Program-made: the position numbers and the translations under genes
Source: Bactericera cockerelli
Taxonomy: Eukaryota; Arthropoda; Insecta; Hemiptera; Triozidae
NCBI GenBank assembly: GCA_024516035.1
Contig: CM044959.1
Coordinates: forward strand, 23,604,324 to 23,668,323
DNA: 64,000 bases
Direction of reading: 5' to 3'
In this document: piece by piece, positions 27,201 through 39,200 of the stretch
Numbering within the stretch: the stretch's first letter is position 1
Layout of the letters: the number at the start of each line of letters is the position of its first letter
Notes under the pieces: model-generated
Databases searched by the model: none
The model's input: the letters and a program-made list of their open reading frames with translations, nothing else
Told to the model about the DNA's origin: nothing

Positions 27201-30200
27201 TGAACTACCTGAAGTAACGTCTAAGATACCTGAACTACCTGAAGTAACGTCAAAGATACCTGAACTACCTGAAGTAACGTCAAAGATACCTGAACTACCT
27301 GAAGCAACGTCACAGATACCTGAACTACCTGAAGTAACGTCAAAGATACCTGAACTACCTGAAGTAACGTCAAAGATACCTGAACTACCTGAAGTAACGT
27401 CAAAGATACCTGAACTACCTGAAGCAACGTCACAGATACCTGAACTACCTGAAGTAACGTCAAAGATACCTGAACTACCTGAAGTAACGTCAAAGATACC
27501 TGAACTACCTGAAGCAACGTCACAGATACCTGAACTACCTGAAGTAACGTCAAAGATACCTGAACTACCTGAAGTAACGTCAAAGATACCTGAACTACCT
27601 GAAGCAACGTCACAGATACCTGAACTACCTGAAGTAACGTCAAAGATACCTGAACTACCTGAAGTAACGTCAAAGATACCTGAACTACCTGAAGTAACCG
27701 ACCTCAGTAGCTTGATCGATAAGGCAGCGGACTTGTAACCTGGAGGTCGGTGGTTCAAGTCCCGGTTTCAGCGTAGATTAAGTAAAGTGAGTTTGAGTAG
27801 TTGTGATATCACGATAGTGATTAACACAAATATGATAACTATAACTAACTATAAAAAAACTACCTGAAGTAACGTCAAAGATACCTGAACTACCTGAAGT
27901 AACGTCTAAGATACCTGAACTACCTGAAGCAAAGTCACAGATACCTGAACTACCTGAAGCAACGTCAAAGGTACCTGAACTACCTGAAGTAACGTCTAAG
28001 ATACCTGAACTACCTGAAGCAAAGTCACAGATACCTGAACTACCTGAAGCAACGTCAAAGATACCTGAACTACCTGAAGTAACGTCTAAGATACCTGAAC
28101 TACCTGAAGTAACGTCTAAGATACCTGAACTACCTGAAGTAACGTCAAAGATACCTGAACTACCTGAAGTAACGTCTAAGATACCTGAAGTAACGTCAAA
28201 GATACCTGAACTACCTGAAGTAACGTCTAAGATACCTGAACTACTTGAAGTAACGTCTATGATACCTGAACTACCTGAAGTAACGTCAAAGATACCTGAA
28301 CTACCTGAAGTAACGTCAAAGATACCTGAACTACTTGAAGTAACGTCTATGATACCTGAACTACCTGAAGTAACGTCAAAGATACCTGAACTACCTGAAG
28401 TAAAGTCTAAGATACCTGAACTACCTGAAGTAACGTCAAAGATACCTGAACTACCTGAAGTAACGTCAAAGATACCTGAACTACCTGAAGTAACGTCAAA
28501 GATACCTGAAGCAACTTCTTTCCGAATGCCACTTATTGGGTAACCTACCTAGTAGGAAGTCTTTGGAGGAGATATTTTTTTATCGACAAAGAAATTTTAT
28601 GATAAAGTTTGAATTCCGATATCAGATTTGCTCGTACCTACCAGAATCGGTAACTATTTACTGTACTGTTAAAACAAAAAACTATTTACAGCCGCAGAAC
28701 TGGTTGTTATACAAGTTAAGTTAATATATACGTAGTTTTATTTTACAACATTGAGTTGATCTCATATGGGCAGTTCAAAAGATAAGTCACATCCTGGCGT
28801 AAGAAATAATACAAAATGAACATCAGTTCCATTTTACGAGTACTTTGGTATCAAGTCTTAAAAAACTGGAAAAATTCCAAATTTCAGCGTCTATTCGGAA
28901 CACATTCTTTATTTGCACTCTACCTACTACTCTGATATTTGGTCCGTTTTCGAATTTACAGCAAAAAAGGTAACACAGAACCCAAGTCCCCCAAAGGATA
29001 CCAGCTCATCCTCCCTCGCACATAATGTAAACATCTTCCACTTGAGCTGTTTTCATATTTTATTTATTTTTATTCCATTTCTCCTCCTGCTACCTCCCTC
29101 TTCTCTTCCTCTCCAACTTCATGTAATTTCCTTTTTCTCTGCTTTATGTGATTTGTTGTAACTTTCTGCGCATAATAATAAGTTTAATACGTAATATTAA
29201 TGCCTTTGTACTCTCCGTTGCTAGCAGGGACAATTTCTTCTCCATTCCATTCGACTGAATATGTAAATTTCATCGACTTGATTTTGTAACTTTTGTTGAT
29301 AACAGACTCATATTCAGACTGGGAATTCGCTTTGTTAGTAAAGCTCATTTTCATTCCCATGAAAAAGGTTATTGGCCATTATAAATGCTTCTTTTTAAAT
29401 CGACCTGAGCGTGCCATTATTTGAAGGTCAATAATAAAATCCTTCAACTTTTCAGAGACAAAATTTTGTATGGAGGCACACAGAAAATTCCAGTTGAAAG
29501 TTCTTTGGTAGGGATTTATTGAAAAGAGACTTATTGATCGCACTTGAACGTGTTCCAATTACCCTGGCTCTCAATTTTCCTTCCTAATACTTGCCTCACA
29601 AAAGAATCAAGTCGAAATGAGGCAAAACTTCTCAGAACAGGGTAAGTATATGTATAACAGGGGTTGAACAGGCTTCTTCTACATTGAGCAACTTGTTTCT
29701 CAGAAACTCAAGAAGTAAAAATATTCCAGACGTGTGTTTTTTTCCCATTTTGGAAATTGTATATTTTTTTAAGTTTTAAGTATCTTTTTTGCCGCATATC
29801 AGAGAACCTGTCATTTACAGAAAAAGTCTGTTGTACTCAAAGTAATAAAACATTTTCGAAATCCGTCCGCAAAATGCTCTCAGGAGCGATACTAGGAACA
29901 GGAACATTTTGTAAAGAGGACTTTGTTTCAGGTTTGGTTAGAATTAATAACAATTAAAATTGGGTAAGAACGGCTCTGCATTTAGTGGAGACTCCAAGGT
30001 TACTGAATAGGATTTAAGACGTAATTATAAAACAGCATGGCTCTGCATTTAGTGGAGACCGATTTAAGACGTAATTATAAAACATCATGGCCCTTCATTT
30101 AGTGGAAAATCCAATTTGACTGAACTGGATTTACGACATCATTATAAAACAGAACGGCCCTGTATTTAGTGGAGACTCCAAGATTCCTTAACTGGATTTA

Positions 30201-33200
30201 AGAGATTATTGTAAAACAGAACGACTCTGAATTTAGTGGAGACTCCAAGATTCCTCAACTGGATTTAAGAGATTATTATAAAACAAAACGACTATGAATT
30301 TAGTGGAAACACTTGGGAGGATGCTAATGTATATTGGAATAATGTAATTTAATTATTCTATATTTAAAAAAAAAACATTAAAATGAAAATCACATTATTT
30401 CGAACCTGAAATTGCGGATTCTGACGACAGCTTAAGTTCAAAACTTTTTAATTAAACTTTCACAAACAAAAGATCAATAAGACTGGTGTTTCTTGACAAG
30501 TTGTTTTTTTTTGTATAGACTCATCATATTTTTGTAGTTCAAATAATTAAAAAACTTGAACTTTTTCCCATCGTCAGGTCATAATCCTTTTCGCGTTACT
30601 AACACTGACATGTAATGAATTTTTTAATTTGCAGTTCTGCTAGTGATGTACAATGCCGTACAATTTTCTACGGAGAAATGAGTTAAATTATATAATCATT
30701 TGTTTGCTACACTAACAATATCATAATTATTATGTAAATGTACTGTTTCCTTTTCTATCATTACTAAATACTTTTGATGATATGAAGTTAGAAAAAAATA
30801 ACAACGCATTAACAAAAGCACACAATTTTATTAATTGCATTAATTGGAACAACGATAAAGTAAAAGGAACTAACTCTACCGTTACTACACACTCTGCTGC
30901 AGTGTCTCATTCTTTGTATAAGGCGTTATTCATACCTCGGCCAAAGATTTTCATAGGTAGATAGTTATGTACAATACGGCAGTTTCGTAACCTGAGGGTC
31001 AGTGGTTCGAGTCCCAAGTATAGCAAATATTTTGTAAGGTGATTTTGAGTAATTGTAACATCACGGTTGTGTGAAAACAAATCGTCAGCTGGAAGGTAAA
31101 ACTTACCATCTGCATTTGGATAATTTTTCAGGAGAGCCACGCAAAGTTTTGGCGTGTCGGGCATTCCTGAAAAAACCTTTCCGGTGGACTGTTTTGCGCT
31201 CACCATTGAATTTTTCTACTATATTGCATCCATAACACCTTGTCTTCACCAAATGAATATTAAACTCTTAACTAAAAATCGGAAAAATGACCAACTGTCA
31301 CTTGATCAGTTTTACCTTCTAGCCGACGAAATATGATAAGCTGAATATGATAAGAGCGCACGATTAGCTCAGTGGAAGATACTCGCTTGCCATGCGGAAG
31401 GTCCCCCGAGCCGAAAAAAATATTCCATTCAAAATTTGGTTACAGTTCTATGTAAGGATACCTTCCGGTGCATTCGTGTTGACCCAGCACCTACATAGGA
31501 ATTAAGTATTATGTCACTTCTCGCCCATCAGAGACATACTACGGAATGGGCAGGCTACAACACAGACCACAAGCATCTACAGTAGCTCCTGTTTCATGGC
31601 TACAAAATAAAAAAGTCTGTGAAACACTCATCTTTATTTTTAACTTGAAATAGTTTTAAAAATTTACAGATACCTAATCCACTAGACAAAATGTATGTCA
31701 TTACTTCATTAATCATCAGTAACGTGAAATACAAGACGTTCATCTCACGTGCGCACCTCATGTACATTGCTATAAACATGAAACGTCCGTTATGTTATGA
31801 AGAATGGGGTAAGGAAAGGATAGGGTTGAGAGGAGAGAGACCGCCAGAAGGTTTGCAAACAACATACAGGATATTAAGGGTAACCCAATGGTAGGAGGTG
31901 GGGAATGTAGGTTACAGGAGGGAGAGGGGGTGACAAGGATGAAGTGGAGGTAAAAGAAAAATAACAGAAAATAGCGCCGCTGGTATCTTGTGGATAGCGA
32001 CGGTGGTTATGGGAGGGATAAGTGAGTGGTGGGGGAATACAGAGAGAGGAGGAGGGGAAGGTGCAATTTATAACGAAGTCATTAGTAGCAAGTCCATGCA
32101 CCTGAGCACAGAGGAAACCAGGCAACACTGCTTGGAGGATCCCCCCCTTGCCTACTAATTCTTTGTCATATTACGAGTAAGATATATGTGCCTGTTTTAT
32201 ATTTTCTACCCTTCCCTCTGCCCCGGGAAATGTGATACATTTTTGTGAGGCTTTTCATAATTATTCTTTGTGCGGTCGAGGCTTTCTGATAGCTGAAGGA
32301 GAAACAGAAGAGGAAAGGATTTGGAAGTAACAAACTCTCCAGGATGAGACATGGTAAAACTTCGCAGTCTCATGTGTGATCTTCACCACGGATGAAAAGA
32401 AAATCAAGACAGTCATCAAAAGACATGTTCTCTCTATGCTGAAAGTTACCTAACTTCAATGGTTTTGGGAAGTGGGGGATTTCTAAAATATCACGCTCTC
32501 CATATAAATCACGAGTATAATAGGTATGTGGTTAGATATCTGGTTTCATTCAAAAGGAGATATCCAAAAAAGGAAAAACAAAAGAATCTAGATTCTAGAC
32601 AGTGCTAATGAGAAAAGCAGAATCCTGAGTTTTATTTCTGAGAACAGATAAAACAAGGTCTGCTAGGTAAAGTATGCATTTCTGCAGTACAACCCCAACA
32701 CAGATACATTAATGTGGTGACTATACAGACAAAGTTCAAGTGGCATTAGAGGAAGGGAGATGGAGCTTTCCTGCACACTAAAACAAAGAGACTTTTGCAT
32801 TTTCAAGCTTTTTAAAAACAGCTCAAATGTTTTTATAAGCTAAAATCTTCTCGGTAGAAAAGCTTTCAAAGTTCAACTTTCTGCTCCGAAAGCAGAACTC
32901 AGCCTACACTCCTACAGTGACTGCATAACAAGATGCGGCCTCATACGATGGATTTTGAACATGCGATTGTTAATGTTTATGAAAGCGACAAATATTAGTG
33001 GTTAGCTGAAAATGCTCATAGTCATCGAGCCACGTTAAATAAAAGCTGAAAAAAAGATCTGTTTCAACATGAATTTTCATCAGTATTATACTTTGCAGCT
33101 ACATGAAAATTAATAACTATGTATATTCAAAATGCCTTGAATTTTACGCAATTATATTTTCAACAAAATCCCTACAACTATTTTCAAGCGAATTGCTTGT

Positions 33201-36200
33201 TGGTCTAGTTTTGCAACAGTTTCAAAATTAATAGCAGCTAGCAGCAAAATTAATAGCACCTTCTTCATACCGTCCTTCGTTTCTGCGCTAGGGATCACCC
33301 TGAGTCTTGACAGAATATTGTTTAACTTTCCTTATCCTATACTAAGGAAAGTATTGTATTCGTCGAAAATTTGACCTACCCAGTTTTTCACATTTCTGGA
33401 CGAATCATAGCCTCAGGATACCAAAAAAGTTGTTTTCGGCCATTGGTCCGTGCGTCTGTCTGTGTGTGAACACGATATCTCGAGAACGGTAAGAGCTAGA
33501 AACTTGGAAAAATATTTTATATACCAGACAATCCACGAAACTTTTTTTGAAATCGGCCGCGTCCTGCGGCTGCAGGGCCGAAAAAATCGGCCGCAAGGGC
33601 CGTTCCTCTGGATTGGTTATGGTTCCATATATTATACAAAAAATATTAGAGAACAATATTTTCTTCGATTAAAAAAATAATAGTGTCTACTCTGATAATT
33701 TTTTTGATATCTTGAACTTTTTGGACCTCGGCCCCAATTTACCGGTATTTTAGGGGGGGCCCGCTTTGACTAACTTTTTTATTTTTCATCCTAAATGGGG
33801 GTTGAGACATATCAAATTCAATGATTTTGTGGTGCTGATTACGAATTTGGCACTGATTTTTTAGCTATCTGTTACCGTTGAGTCACCAGTGGCGGAGTTC
33901 GACTTCTTTTTGGGGGATAAGGAAAGTCGTGTGATGTTTACACCAGATATTTTAATGACTGTTGTGGGCTCAGGGGAACTCTAACAATTAAAAGAGATGA
34001 TTACAGTAAAACAAACAAGCAGAACAGAACAGACAGAAAAAGTTATAAAAAGGATGCAAATATTTTTTCTCTGTAACATCATGGTAGAAAATTTTGATAA
34101 GTCAACATTGCAGTCCGTTCATTCTCGCAAATGAGGAACTAGTTTGACAATTTCATAGACTGAAACTATGTACAGTTCTTGTACGTACATTTTGTACAAG
34201 AATATAATTGAGTAAACTTCCCTGAGCAAAACACAGAGTCCTAAATATGACTTCCTGGGCAGATGTAAATTTAATTTTAGTAACGAAGGACAAGTTCCTG
34301 CCTGTGTAAGCAGTGTGTAACTGTGTATAGATATTTCTACAAGAAAACGACCTCAGAAGCTTGATCAATAAGGCGGCGGACTTGTAACCTGGAGGTCGCT
34401 GTTTCAAGTCCCAAGTTCAGCACAGATGTAGTAAAGCGAGTTTGAGTAGTCGTGACATCACGAAAGTGATTAACACATACGATAACTTTTAGAAACTTAT
34501 TTCTAAAAGAAAAATTGGGCGCTGTGGAAACATATAATATGTTATCTAGTGTTTTAATTGTGTTATGGTTCCCCAGTTAAGTTGCACATCAAGCGAAACG
34601 GTCGTTTCGCGGGAGAACGCCTCCCAGAAACTATAGTGCTTATATAACGGTAAATATAGTTTGTATGTATTTTGTCTGATCGAAAAGCTAATGTTGCGAT
34701 GAAAAATATGACTGAGAGTTGATTGTAATAATTATCTACAAAAATTACACTTCGTGTTTAAAAATGAAGGAGAACGCTGTTTCCTGAAAAGATTTGTGTG
34801 ATTTTATGAATTTGCGTGATTTTATGAAACAAATATTCATTATATCAAAAACCAATCATTTAGTGACGAAAGAATATGTTTTCACTTTAAATATAACTTC
34901 ATGACGTCACTAAAGCTCTTTTGGGAACGCTCGAAAAGTTTCATAAAATCACGCAAATTCATAAAATCACACAAATCTTTTCAGGAAACAGCGTTCTCCT
35001 TCATTTTTAAACACGAAGTGTAATTTTTGTAGATAATTATTACAATCAACCCTCAGTCAGAGAGAGCCAGGAAAAATAATAAGAGTAAATAAACTACATA
35101 TTATTTAAACTCATAATTTTCCTGATTCTATTTCATGTCACATGCTTTCCATTAAAAATATTCCATATAATAATAATAATAATACGAGTATGAAGTAAAT
35201 ACCTATATAATATATCAACTTTTTTCCTTTATTATTTTACTACAAGAATAATGCATTATTGCATTTTAAGTACCCATTCTAAATTCCATTTCAGATTTCA
35301 CAATAATCATAAAGTATTATCAAGGTTGTAACTCTGAATTCAGAATAAATCTAATGAGCGATACATTTTAAAGCCCAGAATTTACTCCTTAACAAATACA
35401 TAGAAAAACATATAACACATAAAACACCATCTATTTAAAATGAGCATTTTTTCTACCATAGAAAACGCGATCATTGTACCGTTCTCACAACAAGCTGTGA
35501 GCAACAGTTTGAAACAAAAAATAATTTTAAAAAAGCTGGAGGAAATTTTTTGCTCAAAGCTGTAAGTTGTTGTATGAAAAATGGAAAGTACTTTAGAGTG
35601 AGAGGAGTGAAAGAAAAAGGTCGTATGGTTATGGTACAGCGATGCGGTGGAATATGAAAAGCTTGGGTCGAGAGAGGGAGAGCGGAAAGAAAAACAGCTT
35701 TTCGGAAAAAGCCCCAACCCAGCGGCGATGTACGATGGGGTGGTATTCTTGTGAAAGCGGCGTCTTGCTGAGAGTTCTGACCTGGTCTTCTCTGTATTAA
35801 TGTCTGATGTTGAGATGTCATCTAGCTAGGTACAGGAAAAATAGTTATCATATTTGTGCTAATCAGTTTCGTGATATCACAACTACTCAAACTCGCTTTA
35901 CTAAATTTACGCTGAAACCGGGACTTGAATTACCGACCTCCAGATTACAAGTCCGCCGCCTTATCGATCAAGCTACTGAGGTCGGTGGTACAGGAAAAAT
36001 AGACAAAAAAAAAATAGGACGAACAGACGAACGATAGCCAAGTTTCTCATCTCAATAAAGTGAAAAGTAAATCTGCATAGTGTATATCCTTTTCAATGTA
36101 GTAGTAAACTCTTAATTGAAATTTATTTACATAAATCACAAAGGGCAGGCTTATTGCCTAAGACAATCAATACCATCCAACATATGATCTTGCACCACTT

Positions 36201-39200
36201 AGAAAGTTGTTGTATAGGTTTAATAGAAAATTATCGTTAAAATGGTTTATCCTGATTGATGATATTGATAGATTTACAATAACAGAATATATTGATCCGT
36301 CATGAAGGTACAAAAAATATTCATCTTCATTGAAAATAGACGAAAGTTCTGATGTTGAACTGCGCATGTTCTATAATTAATGTAGTTCATCAGGATTATC
36401 ATCATAGGGGAAGTATAGTGAACGATAGTAGCCAGATCATGATTTTGTAGTCTCTATTATCAATATAATATGGTAATCAAAAGTGACAATAGTGATATTC
36501 AGTACTCTTCTTGCAGTATCATTGTTACACACTGTATATCCTTAATCTCACACCCTGTATGTAAAGTCGAAAACAAGCCTCAACTTCGTTGTAGCAGGCT
36601 CTCGAACTACCAGCTTCCAACATGGAGAGTCTGCCATCAGTACACCTCTATCAGTCAAATAATGTAAGAGAACGGAACCACAATAGCCCCATCATATTTA
36701 GTCCACTGCTCAAATAAGAAAACCAACTAGTCAAAGGCCACGGCTTTTACAGTCCTCCGTGTCCTCTTTCCTTGCTATCGAACAATCATCTTGAGAATCG
36801 CAGCTCCTCCACTGCCGAGCAGAATACAAATGAGTGGTACATTACCTCCTTCCACCACAGTCTCCTCTTTTCTTATTTCCTTTCTTCACCACAAGGAAAT
36901 TCCTTTAGTCATGTGATCTATTCTTCGGCTTATCTTGTGGCGAGTGAGAAGCATCCGCTCAAGGATGTCTGAGATATTGCGATAGCAGGTTATGGAATAT
37001 TGAAAACGCTTTTTCCTGTATGAAGATGATGCAGACCTATACCTGTCTCTATAAATAAATCTTTATAGGCATTTCAAAAGGCATATGCCTCCATGGAATG
37101 CAAATAAAGTTACACCTAGAAGGAGATACATATATACATTGTGTAAAGAACCCATGTCTACCTTAGCGAGCTAGCCTCCTCTTTATTCTAAAGCAGAAAC
37201 TAATGGTTCATAGCAACATCTACCGCAAATCCGCACAGAGTCGCTTGCACTTGCAGCTTTCACGCGTCTCCACTACGCCTTGGATACCTGAAGAGTAGAA
37301 TCAGCGCCAACTTCACAAGCCTCACATCTTGTTACTTTTCAATGATGTGTTTTTGATCAGGCTTTGTTTATAATTATTTCTTAACAGACTTGTTACCATG
37401 TTCATTGTATATAAAAGATGTAAATAAAGCTTGATCCAATTGTTTATAAATAAAAATTAAATAAATAAAATGAAGGTTAAAAAATGGTATTTCATAGAGG
37501 AATTTTGATAGGGATGTATTCAGCCCTTTTCATGCAACAAATGTAGATTCATACAGTGCATACGATGTCTTATACATTCGATTGATTTTGAATGGGACAT
37601 TTTGTGACAAAGGAACTATTCTTATCTAATCTACGTGTTGCAATGAGGAACGCTTCCTTACCAATAGTATATCTCATATTTACACTTTTGACATGTTCAA
37701 TTGATTCGCACATTTCGCGTGATGGTGATTTCGAAGAACTTCCTATTTTGAAGAAAATTTCAAAATACTGGAATACCAGATTCAGCATGGCAAAACAATG
37801 TGATTTAATAGGTCACATATGTAAGTACTTAAGATATTCGATTGAAGTATTTCAGTATTCTGGCACCAAATGCACAACTCTGTATGAAACCTGTAGTATT
37901 ACGAAAATGCAAGGTATGAATATTCAAAAGTATGTAGAATTTTAAGGAAATTAATTTTATGAAGTAAAGAATAGTGGTTGTCATTTTATAATCCAATTTT
38001 GACACCGAAAACCCAATTTTCTAATAACTCTCATGATGGAAACTGGGAAAAGCGCAGACCCTAACTTTTGACTGCCCTAAAAAAACAATCACTCCCCCTA
38101 TAGAGGAACCAATTTTTGAACCACGCTCGTGACCCAAACTTTTGGCTTTGCCCAAAAAACATTAACTTCCCCATAGTATCTATGGAGCTAAAAAAATGTA
38201 ACCCTCTATAAAAGAAAAACCAAAATCTATGCCAGGTCTAACAAAATTCGATCCCGTCCTATTCAAAACCAAATGAAAGTACGAAGAATGCTTCAAAAGC
38301 TATAAAAAGCTTTTATAGCGTCATAAAACTTGAAGTTGTGTATAGGTGGCGAGATGATGAGTATTGATCCAGTCCGTGTGATGGAGAGGAAAAGCCATTT
38401 CAAAGTTTTGAGAGTTCAAAAGGTATCATGAGTGGAAGCTGTTGCCTTTTCAACTAGATGAAATTCTGTATTCATACATCCTACAGGGGTCACTTTGGAA
38501 GGATACTATGAAAAAATGCCGCCATGAATCGATATGGTACACATTTTTATATGTTTCATTCGAGAATAAGACCTGAAAATCGATATTACTGTATTTTATC
38601 TGGAAACAAAAAATTTCAAGTCTGAATAATTATCAAGGACCAAAAAAAATATGTCTTCAGTTGTTTCACAAAGAAATTTAGCTTTTTGGTCAAGGGACAC
38701 TGACCAAAAAGCTAAATTTCTTTGTGAAACAACTGAAGACATATTTTTTTTACTTTTTTTTAACCTGAAGAATAAAGAAAGTATTGTCTTCGGTCCGTTA
38801 TTTTCTTCACAATTATACCTACCTAAATATCTGCCTTGCCTTTATCCTATACTAGCTTATGTTGCTTTTAGGGTCGGCATTGTTCAATCTCATGGTTGAG
38901 GTTGGAGAACGTTTTTTTTTACGGCTGGATACTGTACAAAAAAATCATTAAGTTTTCGCACTCTAATAGTTGACATTGTATTTTTTTTTTTTAAGTGGGG
39001 TTTTAACGTCGCTTTCAACTGCCATGGTCATATCACGACGGGGGTTTTACCCTCCATTCGCAGGAAACTCACAAACCTGCTACTCACATTGACCTCACCC
39101 AGCCTGAGTGGGGCCGGGAAAAGCCAGCGTCACGAGAATTAGAATTCGAATGGTCACCCATCCAAGTCTTAACCTCGCTGGATGTCGCTTAACTTCGGTG

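Larger units (their letters stand above)
28520..33320. other. Ddr intron, mostly unique sequence
   Basis: Holds the tandem repeat at 29965-30312 and SINE copies at 30975 and 31356. The segment 31880-32150 is purine-rich and more GC-rich than its surroundings. No gene was recognised. Confidence 0.6.

Noticed and set aside
26560..27738. 392-codon plus-strand frame with PELPEVTSKI repeats
   Set aside because: The frame is a by-product of a stop-free 30-bp minisatellite; minus-strand frames are open through the same array. It starts inside a Ddr exon in antisense and ends in a SINE.
26803..28515. CRISPR array
   Set aside because: Repeats are contiguous without unique spacers, and the genome is eukaryotic.
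35382..35821. Overlapping 111- and 116-codon minus-strand frames as genes
   Set aside because: Low-complexity Phe/Ser/His-rich translations in two frames, no splice or family signal; consistent with chance in purine-rich DNA.
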